From GCA-002050365 sp964237235 (GTDB lineage: Bacteria > Acidobacteriota > Blastocatellia > Pyrinomonadales > Pyrinomonadaceae): a stretch of DNA of 64,000 nucleotides. The stretch's first letter is position 1. Each line of letters starts with the position of its first letter. The notes under the pieces are model-generated. The model was given only the letters and a program-made list of their open reading frames with translations, did no database searches and had not been told where the DNA came from. Positions 34,835 to 43,616 of this stretch are shown piece by piece. Position numbers and translations under genes: made by a program. The stretch covers positions 62,001 through 126,000 of the forward strand of contig CAXSGY010000001.1 of assembly GCA_964237235.1 (NCBI GenBank), given 5' to 3'.

Positions 34835-36733
34835 TCAGTATTTTATCAGAAAATTATCGAACCAAAGCTGAAAAACCAACAAAGTCCAGAGTTGTTTATG
34901 ATGCGAGGCGACGTTCGTTTCGTGTTCTTTGATTAGTTTCTGCACAAATTTTTCGTCGAATAAGCCTTGATTTTTCAATCTCTCCGGCGCGAGCAAATCG
35001 CGCATCAGCGGATTCAATCTGCCCTTCAGCCATTCGGCAATCGGAATGCCGAAGCCTTTTTTCGGTCGCTGTAAAATTTCCTTCGGCAAAAGCGGCGCGA
35101 CGGCTCGTTTCAAAATATACTTGCCTTTATTGCCTCTGAGCTTATAATCGAGCGGCAGCGACGCGGCAAATTCGGCGACGCGCGGATCGAGAAACGGCGC
35201 GCGCACTTCCAGGGACACCGCCATCGCCGCGCGGTCAACTTTCGTGAGAATGTCTTCCGCCATATAAAAATTCATATCCAAAAACTGCATCCGCTCGATT
35301 TCGGTCGGCGCGTCGGTAATTTTCAAAAGATTTTTCGCGTTTTTGTAAATATCGCCGGATGTCGCCGCCAAAACGTCTGCGGTCAATAAATCGTTTTGTT
35401 CGTCAATCGAAAACGAGCCGAACCACGAATGATGGCGCGTTACCGCGTCGTATTTCGAGGCGCGGACGAAACGCTTCGCTTTGTAATCGAATGACAAATT
35501 TTTACTCGAAACCGGCAAATTGTTGACGAGCGGCTCGATTAAACCGTGGCGTAAAACTTTCGGAATCGCCGCGTAATAATTCGCCACGCGATGACCGAAA
35601 TACATCGGATAACCGGCGAAAATCTCGTCGCCGCCGTCGCCGCCGAGCGCGACCGTGACGTATTTTCTGACGAACCGAGCGAGCATCAACGTCGGAATCA
35701 GAGAGCCGTCCGAAAGCGGTTCGTCGAGCCACTTTCCGATTTCCGAAATCAAATCGGCGGCGCGTTCGACGCTCAATTTATCTTCGTAATGTTCGGTTTT
35801 CAAATGATTTGCCACGAGCCGCGCGTATTTCGATTCGTCGAACGAATCTTCCTCGAAACCGATGGAAAAAGTCTTGATTTTGCCGCTTGCGTGGCGCGTC
35901 GCCAATGCCGCGACGGTCGAAGAATCAACGCCGCCCGACAGCAAAATTCCCAAAGGCACGTCGGCGACCATCTGCAATTTGACGGCATCGGACAGCAGTT
36001 CGCGCAAATCGCCGGCGGCACGTTCGACCGTCGGCGAATTGCCGTTGCGCTTGAAACTCAAATTCCAATAGCGTTCGGTTTTTATCTCGCCGTTTTCGAT
36101 TGTCAAATAATAAGCGGCGGGCAGTTTATAGATGTTTTTGTAAATCGAATTCGGCGCGGGAACGTAATCGAACGAAAGATACGAACGCAGCGCGTCGAGA
36201 TTTAATTCCGCCTTGACCGAAGGGTTTTCGAGCAAAACTTTCGGCTCTGACGCGAAAATCAATTTTCCCTCAAACACGCCGTAATAAAGCGGTTTTTCGC
36301 CGAAACGGTCGCGGGCAATCAACAATTTGCGCTTGCGTTTGTCCCATAATGCAAACGCGAACATTCCGCTGAAATGCTCGAACATCGCTTCGCCGTATTC
36401 TTCGTAGAGGTGCGGCAAAATCTCCGTGTCAGTTTTCGTCGCAAACTGATGCCCGCGCCGTTCGAGGTCGGCACGCGCCGCTTTGTAATTGTAAAGCTCG
36501 CCGTTCATCACGACGACGACGGATTTATCTTCGTTATAAACCGGCTGATTGCCCGTCGCCAGATCAATAATCGAAAGCCTTCGCATTCCGAGCGCGATTT
36601 CGTTTTCAATCCACAAACCTTCCGAATCCGGTCCGCGGTGCTTCATCCGCTCGCACATCGAATGCAGAACCGCTTCGCTGTGATTTTGCGTAGATTTATT
36701 TTCTAAATTTATCCAACCCGTGATTCCGCACAT
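34835..36733 (-). CDS. asnB: Glutamine-hydrolysing asparagine synthase (AsnB-type)
   Basis: A 632-residue amidotransferase. The N-terminal glutaminase starts MCGITGWI with Cys2 as nucleophile and has MKHRGPDSEGLW, MNGELYN and RDRFGEKPLYYG. The synthetase domain has ILLSGGVDSSTVAAL for ATP and VALGGDGGDEIFAGYPMYFG. Enzymes of this type either make asparagine or amidate sugars in surface polysaccharide clusters. Its place in an operon after a polyprenyl-type GT2 and a TonB-like gene makes the second role possible. Confidence 0.93.
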   Translation of the reverse strand: MCGITGWINLENKSTQNHSEAVLHSMCERMKHRGPDSEGLWIENEIALGMRRLSIIDLATGNQPVYNEDKSVVVVMNGELYNYKAARADLERRGHQFATKTDTEILPHLYEEYGEAMFEHFSGMFAFALWDKRKRKLLIARDRFGEKPLYYGVFEGKLIFASEPKVLLENPSVKAELNLDALRSYLSFDYVPAPNSIYKNIYKLPAAYYLTIENGEIKTERYWNLSFKRNGNSPTVERAAGDLRELLSDAVKLQMVADVPLGILLSGGVDSSTVAALATRHASGKIKTFSIGFEEDSFDESKYARLVANHLKTEHYEDKLSVERAADLISEIGKWLDEPLSDGSLIPTLMLARFVRKYVTVALGGDGGDEIFAGYPMYFGHRVANYYAAIPKVLRHGLIEPLVNNLPVSSKNLSFDYKAKRFVRASKYDAVTRHHSWFGSFSIDEQNDLLTADVLAATSGDIYKNAKNLLKITDAPTEIERMQFLDMNFYMAEDILTKVDRAAMAVSLEVRAPFLDPRVAEFAASLPLDYKLRGNKGKYILKRAVAPLLPKEILQRPKKGFGIPIAEWLKGRLNPLMRDLLAPERLKNQGLFDEKFVQKLIKEHETNVASHHKQLWTLLVFQLWFDNFLIKY

Positions 36734-36736
36734 TTT

Positions 36737-37546
36737 TTATGGAATAAAATTATAAACGATTACGCCGGTAACTTTGACCGGTTTTCCCGAAAGCAGCGTC
36801 GGCGTAAAGCTCGAAGCGAACGCGGCTTGTTCGGCAGATTCGGCTAAATCGACATTCGACGGACAGACGGCTTTAGCTAAAATTATTTTTCCGTTTTCGT
36901 CTATCAAAACCGTCACGTTAATTGTGCCTGCGGCTTTAACTTTTCTCGCTTCCTTCGGATACGCAGGCTTCGGTAAATTAGTCGCTCTGCCGCTGACCAA
37001 TCCACCTTTGATCACATTTTCATCGCCCCGATAGCCGAGAACGTCGCGCAGGACATTGAAATCAATTTGATAGACGCTTTCCAAAAAAGCTATTGCTTCC
37101 GAAGACTTTTCGAGCGTGGCGGTCAAACCGTCGGCTTCGACGACCGTCGCGTAAATCCAGCTTTTGCTCATCGGAATTACGCCCATATTTGCCGCATAAA
37201 CCAGATATTTTTCGTTTTCCTTAAATTCAAAAGGCTTTCCGGCGGCTTGGCTGACGGTGTGAATCGAAACTTCGTTCGACGTATTTTTTTCGTTTTTACC
37301 TTTGTAAAATTTTTCAACTTCAAAAACGACGGTTTTGTGAAACTGATATTTAAAGTCAGCCGGAATCGGCTGCTCGGAATCGAGACCTTTGAAATCGGTA
37401 ATTTGTTTGACCCTTCCGCTAAAAATCAACGGTTTTTTCCAACGCGCGTCGCAATGCCAATTTTCAGGAACGGTCGGTGAAATTTGCGCTTTAACCGTCG
37501 CCGAAAATCCGAGAGAAATTAAGCAAAGCAAAATAAAATGTTTCAT
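36737..37546 (-). CDS. Secreted protein with TonB C-terminal domain
   Basis: A 269-residue protein with a signal peptide (MKHFILLCLISLGFSATVKAQ). The middle is of unknown family, with WHCDARWKKPLIFSGRV and KYLVYAANMGVIPM resembling tissue-inhibitor-like OB folds. The C-terminal TonB_C domain (about residues 187-268) reads LPKPAYPKEARKVKAAGTIN, VTVLIDENGKI, AFASSFTPTLLSGKPVKV. It lacks the N-terminal membrane anchor and Pro-rich spacer of a true TonB, so energy transduction is unlikely. It is three bases upstream of asnB and probably cotranscribed. Confidence 0.85.
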   Translation of the reverse strand: MKHFILLCLISLGFSATVKAQISPTVPENWHCDARWKKPLIFSGRVKQITDFKGLDSEQPIPADFKYQFHKTVVFEVEKFYKGKNEKNTSNEVSIHTVSQAAGKPFEFKENEKYLVYAANMGVIPMSKSWIYATVVEADGLTATLEKSSEAIAFLESVYQIDFNVLRDVLGYRGDENVIKGGLVSGRATNLPKPAYPKEARKVKAAGTINVTVLIDENGKIILAKAVCPSNVDLAESAEQAAFASSFTPTLLSGKPVKVTGVIVYNFIP

Positions 37547-37567
37547 AATTTTTCTAATTTTTTAGCA

Positions 37568-38563
37568 TTATTTTTCAAATCCAATCTTTTCGCGCACGGT
37601 GTAAATCGCTTTGTCCTGCGATTCGTGATACGTGCGGACGAGCATTTCGGCTAATAAACCCATCAAAATAAACTGCACCGAAATCGCCAGCATGACGATA
37701 GCGATAATCGGCAAAGGCGTTAAGATGAACGATATTCCGTATGCGAATTTCAACACGAACGCCCAGATTCCGGCGATGATCGAAAGAAAAAAGGCGAGCA
37801 TTCCGAACGTGCCGAAAACGTAAATCGGTTTCGTTTGATATGAAGCCATAAATTTTATCGTCATCAAATCGAAAATGACTTTGACGGTGCGCGAGATGCC
37901 GTATTTCGATTTGCCAGCCTGCCGCGCGTGGTGGTCAACCGGAATTTCCGTAACGCGCGCGCCCGCCCAACTCGCGTAAATCGGGATGAAACGATGCATT
38001 TCGCCGTAGAGCTTGACATCTTGCAGCACTTCGCGCCGATAGGCTTTGAGAGAACAGCCGTAATCGTGCAGCGGAACGCCGCCGATTTTTGAAATGACCG
38101 AATTGGCAATCCACGACGGAATTTTCCGCATAATCAATTTATCTTTGCGTTTTTTGCGCCAACCGGAAACGACATCGAAACCTTCGTTTAATTTTTCTAA
38201 AAGTCTGGCGATGTCCTTCGGATCGTTTTGCAAATCCGCGTCCATCGGAATCAAAATTTCGCCCTTCGCCGCATCAATGCCCGCCGACATCGCTGCCGTC
38301 TGACCGTAATTGCGGCGCAGAGAAATCACGCGGACGCGCGCGTCGCCGCCCGCGATTTCGCGCAGAATTTTCAGAGATTGATCGGTCGAACCGTCATCAA
38401 CGTAGATAACTTCCGCCGTTTTGCCGAGCCTGTCCAGGGCTTCTTGGATTTTGGCGTGCATCGGTCGCAGATTGTCTTCTTCGTTGAGAACGGGCAGAAA
38501 CAGAGACAATTCGGGATTCGTTTCAGATTCGGGCAATTTGGAGATTGTTTGTAAATTTGTCAT
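37568..38563 (-). CDS. GT2-family glycosyltransferase with C-terminal membrane helices (DPM1/GtrB-like)
   Basis: Transfers a sugar to polyprenyl phosphate. It begins LSLFLPVLNEEDNLRPM and has VIYVDDGSTDQSL, ISLRRNYGQTAAMSAGIDAA, PMDADLQNDP (DXD), CSLKAYRREVL, and two membrane segments at the C-terminus (FGTFGMLAFFLSIIAGIWAF; PLPIIAIVMLAISVQFILMG). I start at ATG 38563; 30 extra upstream residues (from 38653) are basic and unlike the family. It is followed by the TonB_C protein and asnB on the same strand. Confidence 0.92.
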   Translation of the reverse strand: MTNLQTISKLPESETNPELSLFLPVLNEEDNLRPMHAKIQEALDRLGKTAEVIYVDDGSTDQSLKILREIAGGDARVRVISLRRNYGQTAAMSAGIDAAKGEILIPMDADLQNDPKDIARLLEKLNEGFDVVSGWRKKRKDKLIMRKIPSWIANSVISKIGGVPLHDYGCSLKAYRREVLQDVKLYGEMHRFIPIYASWAGARVTEIPVDHHARQAGKSKYGISRTVKVIFDLMTIKFMASYQTKPIYVFGTFGMLAFFLSIIAGIWAFVLKFAYGISFILTPLPIIAIVMLAISVQFILMGLLAEMLVRTYHESQDKAIYTVREKIGFEK

Positions 38564-38754
38564 TGATCGAAATAAATAATGTAAAACTTTGCGCGGCAAA
38601 AATACAGTGTGCCGCAATATCGCCGTTTTATAGCGAATAATTTTTGATGACAAACAATGTTAGTTTATGTTAGTCTTTTGTTTGAGTTTCACACCCGAAG
38701 CTCGCCGCCTCTGAAATTCAGTTCATAAAATTCAGTCAAAATTTCGGAAAACTA

Positions 38755-40482
38755 ATGGAAAAATTAAACGAATATTTACAATCTTTGCTCTCGACGTGCA
38801 GTTACGAGTTGCATCTCGAACCGAATAAAACCCCGTATCTCGTTTCGTCGAACGGCAACACCGACGTAGCGAACACGCCGATTCTCGGAACGCAGATCAG
38901 TATGCTGATATTCCCTCTGATTCCGGCGGAAACCAAACAGGAATTGCCGAACAAGCCGGAAGTCGAGTTTGTTCATAACCATAAACTCGGCAATTTTAAT
39001 TTCAACGTCAAAAAAACGCCCGCCGGATTTAACGTCACGATTCGCCCTTTGCTGGCGGATGCGAAAACCGCTCCCGCCCAGAAAACGCCCGTCGCGCCGG
39101 TCGCGCCGATTCCCGAATACAATTATCAAAATTTGTCGGGCGCGGATGTCGTCGAAGTCGAAGTTATCGAAGCGGAGGCTGAAAAGTCGTCGAACCAAAT
39201 GCCCGCGCCGCCGAAGATGGTTTCCAATTTTGAAAACGAAATCAAAGGCGCGCCGGCGGCGAAACCCGAAGCGCAGACGGCGGAATCAATCGCCGGCAAG
39301 CTCGAAGATTTAATCCAGAACGCGAGCCAGAAATTTGCCAAATCCGCGACACCGAAAACCGAAACGCCTTCGAGCGCGGTCACGGCGAAAATAAATTCAA
39401 GGGCGACGGGGCGAATGGACAAACTTTTTTATCAAATGGCTGATATCGGCGCGTCCGACCTTCATTTATCGGTCAGTATGCCGCCGATGATTCGCAAGGA
39501 CGGCAAAATGCGCGTGCTGGAATGCGATGAGCAGACGCTCACGCCCGACGCGATGAAAGAGCTTTTGACCTCGATTATGCCCGAAAGAAATCTGGAAGAA
39601 TTCGCCGCGCGGCACGACACGGATTTCGCTTATCAAATCGCCGATTTGGCTCGTTTTCGCGCCAATATCTTTATGGACCGAAAAGGAATGGGCGGCGTTT
39701 TCCGCATCATTCCGTCGAAGATTCTGACGGCGGAAGATTTGGGTTTGTCGAAACATATCCTGGATTTGTGCAATTTGTCGAAAGGCTTGGTCGTCGTCAC
39801 CGGTCCGACGGGTTCGGGAAAATCGACGACGCTCTGCGCGATGGTTGACCATATCAACCGCAACCGCGAAGAGCATCTGATCACGATTGAAGACCCGATT
39901 GAATTTACGCACGAAAACAAAAAATGTCTCGTCAATCAGCGCGAAGTTCACAACCACACCGACAGCTTCAAAGACGCTTTGCGCGCCGCGCTGCGTGAAG
40001 ACCCGGACATCGTTCTGGTCGGCGAAATGCGCGATCTGGAAACGATTGCGATTGCGATTGAAACGGCGGAAACCGGGCATCTCGTGTTCGGAACGCTGCA
40101 CACGACGACCGCCGCGTCCACCATTGACCGCATCATTGACCAATTTCCCGCCGACCGCCAGCAGCAGATTCGCGTGATGTTGAGCGAATCTTTGAAAGGC
40201 GTAATCGCGCAGACGCTTCTGCCGAAAAAAGGCGGCGGACGAGTTGCCGCGCTCGAAGTTTTGATCGTTACGCCCGCGATTTCCAATTTGATCCGCGAAG
40301 GCAAAACCTTCCAGATTCCGTCGGCAATGCAAACCGGCAAACAAAACGGAATGGTGATGCTCAACGACGCTTTGATGGAGTTGGTGCAGAAAGGATTGGT
40401 CGAAGCCCGCGACGCATATATCAAAGCCGTTGATAAATCGGGCTTTGAGGCGTTGCTGAACCGCAACGGTTTCAAATTGTAA
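38755..40482 (+). CDS. pilT: PilT-type retraction ATPase with duplicated N-terminal domain
   Basis: A 575-residue protein. Residues ~222-570 form a full PilT: MADIGASDLHLSVSMPPMIR, FRANIFMDRKGMGGVFRIIP, Walker A GPTGSGKSTT, Asp box EDPIEFTH, Walker B and LREDPDIVLVGEMRD, His box TGHLVFGTLHT. PilT drives retraction of type IV pili. The first ~105 residues look like a decayed copy of the same PilT N-terminal domain (CSYELHLEPNKTPYLV aligns with ASDLHL; FVHNHKLGNFNFNV with the FRANIF strand), then a Pro/Ala/Lys-rich linker. Usual PilT is about 350-370 residues. A terminator follows. Confidence 0.93.
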   Translation: MEKLNEYLQSLLSTCSYELHLEPNKTPYLVSSNGNTDVANTPILGTQISMLIFPLIPAETKQELPNKPEVEFVHNHKLGNFNFNVKKTPAGFNVTIRPLLADAKTAPAQKTPVAPVAPIPEYNYQNLSGADVVEVEVIEAEAEKSSNQMPAPPKMVSNFENEIKGAPAAKPEAQTAESIAGKLEDLIQNASQKFAKSATPKTETPSSAVTAKINSRATGRMDKLFYQMADIGASDLHLSVSMPPMIRKDGKMRVLECDEQTLTPDAMKELLTSIMPERNLEEFAARHDTDFAYQIADLARFRANIFMDRKGMGGVFRIIPSKILTAEDLGLSKHILDLCNLSKGLVVVTGPTGSGKSTTLCAMVDHINRNREEHLITIEDPIEFTHENKKCLVNQREVHNHTDSFKDALRAALREDPDIVLVGEMRDLETIAIAIETAETGHLVFGTLHTTTAASTIDRIIDQFPADRQQQIRVMLSESLKGVIAQTLLPKKGGGRVAALEVLIVTPAISNLIREGKTFQIPSAMQTGKQNGMVMLNDALMELVQKGLVEARDAYIKAVDKSGFEALLNRNGFKL

Positions 40483-40506
40483 AGACGGATTCAATTCAAA
40501 TAAAAA

Positions 40507-40538
40507 GGCAACCGGCGCGAAAACCGGTTGCCTTTTTT
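40507..40538 (+). terminator. Terminator after pilT
   Basis: GGCAACCGG pairs with CCGGTTGCC, eight-base loop, followed by six T. Confidence 0.94.
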
Positions 40539-40619
40539 CGTTTAGCAAAAATAAATTCCGCCGCTCGAAGTAGAAAATTTTCCGCGAATAAGTTACAAAA
40601 AATATACCGGAAAAAAATT

Positions 40620-40940
40620 ATGCAGGAAATTACGGCAACCGAACTGAAGAAAAGAATGGACAGCGGCGAAGACGTGCAATTGATAGACGTGCGCCAGCCG
40701 AATGAATACGCTGTGGCGAAAATCGAAGGCGCGAAGCTGATTCCGCTGCCCGAAATCGTTCAACGAATGAACGAGCTTGACGATTCAAAAGAACTCGTTC
40801 TGCAATGCAAAGTCGGCGGTCGCAGCGCGCAAGCCATCCAATTTTTAACGCAAGCCGGTTATCAAGGAAAAATGGTCAATCTCAAAGGCGGCATCACCGC
40901 GTGGTCAAACGACGTTGACCCGACGATTCCGAAATACTGA
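40620..40940 (+). CDS. Single-domain rhodanese
   Basis: A 106-residue cytoplasmic rhodanese, a sulfurtransferase. It has LIDVRQPNEYAVAKIEGAKL, then LVLQCKVGGRSAQAIQFL with the active-site loop CKVGGR, and LKGGITAWSNDVDPT. Length is that of stand-alone rhodaneses (~100). The sulfur acceptor is unknown. Its 3' side meets the ferredoxin gene head-on across a heptamer repeat. Confidence 0.93.
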   Translation: MQEITATELKKRMDSGEDVQLIDVRQPNEYAVAKIEGAKLIPLPEIVQRMNELDDSKELVLQCKVGGRSAQAIQFLTQAGYQGKMVNLKGGITAWSNDVDPTIPKY

Positions 40941-40945
40941 TAAAT

Positions 40946-41014
40946 AACGGAAAACGGAAAATGGAAAATTATTTTTGTGTGAAATTTTCCACTTTCCGTT
41001 TTCCATTTTTCGTT
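40946..41014. repeat. Inverted GGAAAAC-type repeat between convergent rhodanese and ferredoxin genes
   Basis: Left arm 40946-40970 and right arm 40983-41014 are reverse complements with a 7-8 bp period based on GGAAAAC/GGAAAAT. The ferredoxin stop and last ~15 codons lie inside the element. Confidence 0.85.
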
Positions 41015-41298
41015 AATACGATTTCCCCGCTCATTCGCACGATCTTCAATCCGTTTTCGGCTTGGACGCGGCAGGCGAGCACGTCTTTTTCTCTGCCGTT
41101 TTTTTCCAGCCGGACAGAACAGTTGCCGCATTCGCCGTTCCAGCAAAAATTGCCGAGCGAGATGTTTTCCATCGAAAGAAATTGAAAGCCGCGCAGCAGC
41201 GAATTGTTTTCGGGAACTTTGTATTTCGCGCCCAGAATCTCGATTTCGACGAGTTCGTCGAACGGCTCGAAAATTTCCGCGTAATCTTCTAAATTCAT
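40969..41298 (-). CDS. [2Fe-2S] ferredoxin-like protein
   Basis: A 109-residue protein with the plant-type ferredoxin cluster ligands: FCWNGECGNCSVRL (CX4CX2C, residues ~52-60) and a final Cys in DVLACRV. It probably passes electrons to an oxygenase or reductase not in this window. The final ~15 residues (LTKNGKRKVENFTQK) are encoded by a tandem repeat and are probably a recent extension. It begins 6 bases after the LysR gene on the same strand. Confidence 0.85.
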   Translation of the reverse strand: MNLEDYAEIFEPFDELVEIEILGAKYKVPENNSLLRGFQFLSMENISLGNFCWNGECGNCSVRLEKNGREKDVLACRVQAENGLKIVRMSGEIVLTKNGKRKVENFTQK

Positions 41299-41304
41299 TT
41301 TTAT

Positions 41305-42213
41305 TCAGATTTTGACGAGGTTTTGCAGAATTTCCTTTTGGTCGAAAATATAATTCGTAAACGCGCGAATCGGCGCAGATTGCTGCCCGCGCATCGAAAG
41401 CATCGCCACCGAGCGTTTGATGCGTAGATTTTTCACCTTGATGCGCACCAGTTCGCCGCGCTCGATTTCTTCGCGCACCGCCCAAATCGGCAGAAGCGAA
41501 ATGCCCAGACCGTGTTCGATCATAATTTTGATGAAATATGTGTCGTTCGATTCGAGCGCGGTTGCGGGCGCGATTTGTTTGCGCTTGAAAAAATCGTCGG
41601 TCGCGCGGCGAATCGAAGAGCCGCGCTCGAACAAAATCCAGCGTTCGCTGTCCAGATTTTTAATCGAAACTTCCGTTTTTTGAGCGAGCCGGTGTTTTTT
41701 TCCGGCGACTAAAACCAGCTCGTCTTCAAACAACTCGGCGGCTTCGAGATTCGGCGAATAAACGGCTAACGACGCGAAACCGACATCGGCTTTGCCGTTT
41801 AAAATGTCTTCAACGGTCTGCTCGGTCGAAACCGTCGTGCGAAAAACAAGCTCGACGGTTTCAAATGCGTCCATAAAATCTTCAAAAAGCGGCGCGAACA
41901 AATAAACCAGAGCCTGCGTCGCCGCCGCGACGCGCACGCGTCCCGCGAGAGCCTTTTCGCGTCCCGTGACGATTTCGCTCATCGCCTCGGCTTCGTCGAG
42001 AATTTTCACGGCGTATTTGAGCGCGTTGCGTCCCGCGTCGGTTAAAGTTACGCCGCGCTTGCCGCGAATGAAAAGCGGCACGCCGAATTCCGCTTCGAGA
42101 GCCTTTATTTGATGGCTGACGGCGGATTGTGTCAAAAACAAATGCCCGGCGGCTTTTGTAAAATTCAGATTTTCGGCGACGGCGCGAAAAGTCCGAAGTT
42201 GCCAGAGTTCCAT
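41305..42213 (-). CDS. LysR-family transcription regulator
   Basis: A 302-residue regulator starting at ATG 42213 (MELWQLRTFRAVAE). The winged helix reads FTKAAGHLFLTQSAVSHQIKAL EAEFGVPLF without the break, followed by a coiled-coil linker and a two-lobed effector domain (VRVAAATQALVYLFAPLF, DILNGKADVGFAS, GLGISLLPIWAV). It precedes a ferredoxin gene by 6 bases and is probably cotranscribed with it. The small molecule it senses is unknown. Confidence 0.93.
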   Translation of the reverse strand: MELWQLRTFRAVAENLNFTKAAGHLFLTQSAVSHQIKALEAEFGVPLFIRGKRGVTLTDAGRNALKYAVKILDEAEAMSEIVTGREKALAGRVRVAAATQALVYLFAPLFEDFMDAFETVELVFRTTVSTEQTVEDILNGKADVGFASLAVYSPNLEAAELFEDELVLVAGKKHRLAQKTEVSIKNLDSERWILFERGSSIRRATDDFFKRKQIAPATALESNDTYFIKIMIEHGLGISLLPIWAVREEIERGELVRIKVKNLRIKRSVAMLSMRGQQSAPIRAFTNYIFDQKEILQNLVKI

Positions 42214-42543
42214 TTCAGTAAATTTCAGGTCGTGTTTGAAAATTGTCAAACCAAGCCGACCAAACGCTTTTTTAAACGCGGATTCGGCGCGAATAAAATT
42301 AATAAAAATCCGTTCTCATTCGCTCAATCCGCCGAATCCACATTCAAATATCCGTTAGATTTCGAATTTTCACACACGCTTCCAGCCATTAATTTCATTC
42401 ATCATACGGATTAAAAAAAAGCGTTGGAAAAGAGACGCGCGTTCGTCTTATACTTTCTCTGACACCGGAAAAAGTGTCAACAGTTTAATTTATTTTTCGC
42501 ATTTATTCATAAAAGTTTTTCATACATTAAGGAGAATTGAAAA
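42214..42543. other. Gene-free divergent upstream region
   Basis: It separates the LysR gene (minus) and the small plus-strand gene at 42544. A possible promoter is TTGGAA (42424) and TATACT (42449) with a long 19-base spacer. A short GACAC/GTGTC hairpin lies at 42459-42476. No coding sequence seen. Confidence 0.4.
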
Positions 42544-42891
42544 ATGATTTTTTATCCGATAGATTACGTCATCGAAGAAATAAAAAAGAACGAGCCGAGC
42601 CTCGCGCAGATAAATTTGAAACGCTACGCGGGCGCGGATTTCGCTAGAGAAGAAGCCACATACGTTTGGCAACGCGTGATTGACCATAAATGGTATATGG
42701 GCGAACGCTTAAAACGCGACATCGGCTTGCGCGTGGCGGCGATTGATTTTATCGAAAACTTTTACGACGCGACGACTTTTCGTCAAATCAATCGTCCGAA
42801 AGGTTTTTTCAGACGCTTTTCGCGCCCCGCCGTTTCACAGACGCTGAGAAATTATTTTGTCGCCAAAAGCGTCGCTTCGTTAAATTTATAA
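42544..42891 (+). CDS. Small protein of unknown function
   Basis: A 115-residue soluble protein with AAGGAG 8-10 bases before the ATG and a terminator behind it, so it is likely a real gene. The sequence is helical and basic: FYPIDYVIEEIKKNEPSLAQ, DFAREEATYVWQRVIDHKWY, then a C-terminal basic segment (RPKGFFRRFSRPAV). No cysteines and no signal peptide. I do not recognise the family. Confidence 0.7.
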   Translation: MIFYPIDYVIEEIKKNEPSLAQINLKRYAGADFAREEATYVWQRVIDHKWYMGERLKRDIGLRVAAIDFIENFYDATTFRQINRPKGFFRRFSRPAVSQTLRNYFVAKSVASLNL

Positions 42892-42917
42892 CTAAAAAGC
42901 GAACTTAATCAGGCAAG

Positions 42918-42946
42918 CGCGGTCGAATTTTTGACCGCGTTTTTTT
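42918..42946 (+). terminator. Terminator after 42544-42891
   Basis: CGCGGTC pairs with GACCGCG, eight-base loop, followed by seven T. Confidence 0.9.
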
Positions 42947-43035
42947 GCGTTTTTTTCGTCTTCGGCGTGTTGCTCGAAGCGGACTTCGAGCGTTAAAATC
43001 AAAATACAGAACGATTTTTCGAGGAATTAAAAATT

Positions 43036-43257
43036 ATGACATTGGAAATGTATATTAAACCGGGCTGCCCGTATTGTCAGAAGGCGCGCGATTATTACAC
43101 GGAAAACAATATCGCGTTCGTCGAATACGACGCGCAGAACGATAAACAACGCCAGAGCGAAATGCTCGACTATTCGGGCGGCGATCTGGTCGTGCCGTGC
43201 ATCGTCCAGGACGGCGCATACGTTCAGTCCGGATGGGGCGACCCGCTGCGCGGCTGA
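43036..43257 (+). CDS. Glutaredoxin-like protein
   Basis: A 73-residue single-domain glutaredoxin with the classical active site KPGCPYCQKARDYY and the cis-Pro VVPCIVQDG. It reduces disulfides with glutathione or a similar thiol. GAGGAATTAAAAATT precedes the ATG. It ends in TGA. Confidence 0.92.
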   Translation: MTLEMYIKPGCPYCQKARDYYTENNIAFVEYDAQNDKQRQSEMLDYSGGDLVVPCIVQDGAYVQSGWGDPLRG

Positions 43258-43616
43258 ACGATTATTCCCGGTTAAACCGGCAGTTTGCCGATTTATAAAA
43301 TTTTTCGATAGACTCCTAAAATGAATGCAACTATTTGCCCGCCGTTCGCATTCTAAAATCCATCTTTCAACAAGCAACGCGTTTCGTTTGACGAAAAAAG
43401 CCGGATTTCTCGGTTTTCAGAGACGTAAAACGCGCGTCTCGTTTGTCCAGTCTTGTATTTGAATTATTCGTTTTATTGGCTGTTTATTAATTTTGTAAGT
43501 TTTTGAATTTACAAATTAAGTATTTACCGGTTTATTTTTTCGACGGAATTTGTTTTAATAATCGTAAAGTTCCCTTTACTTTACTTAAAATCAATAAAAT
43601 TAATCAGGAGATTTGC
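43258..43616. other. Gene-free stretch upstream of the secreted protease
   Basis: AT-rich toward the right. A short GAGACG/CGTCTC hairpin lies at 43420-43440. No coding sequence or clear promoter is seen. Confidence 0.4.

Noticed and set aside
39466..40548. Long minus-strand reading frame opposite pilT
   Set aside because: It mirrors the codon pattern of pilT, has Arg/Phe/Asn-rich low-quality sequence and no ribosome site. The same holds for 45525-46487 opposite the FG-GAP repeats.
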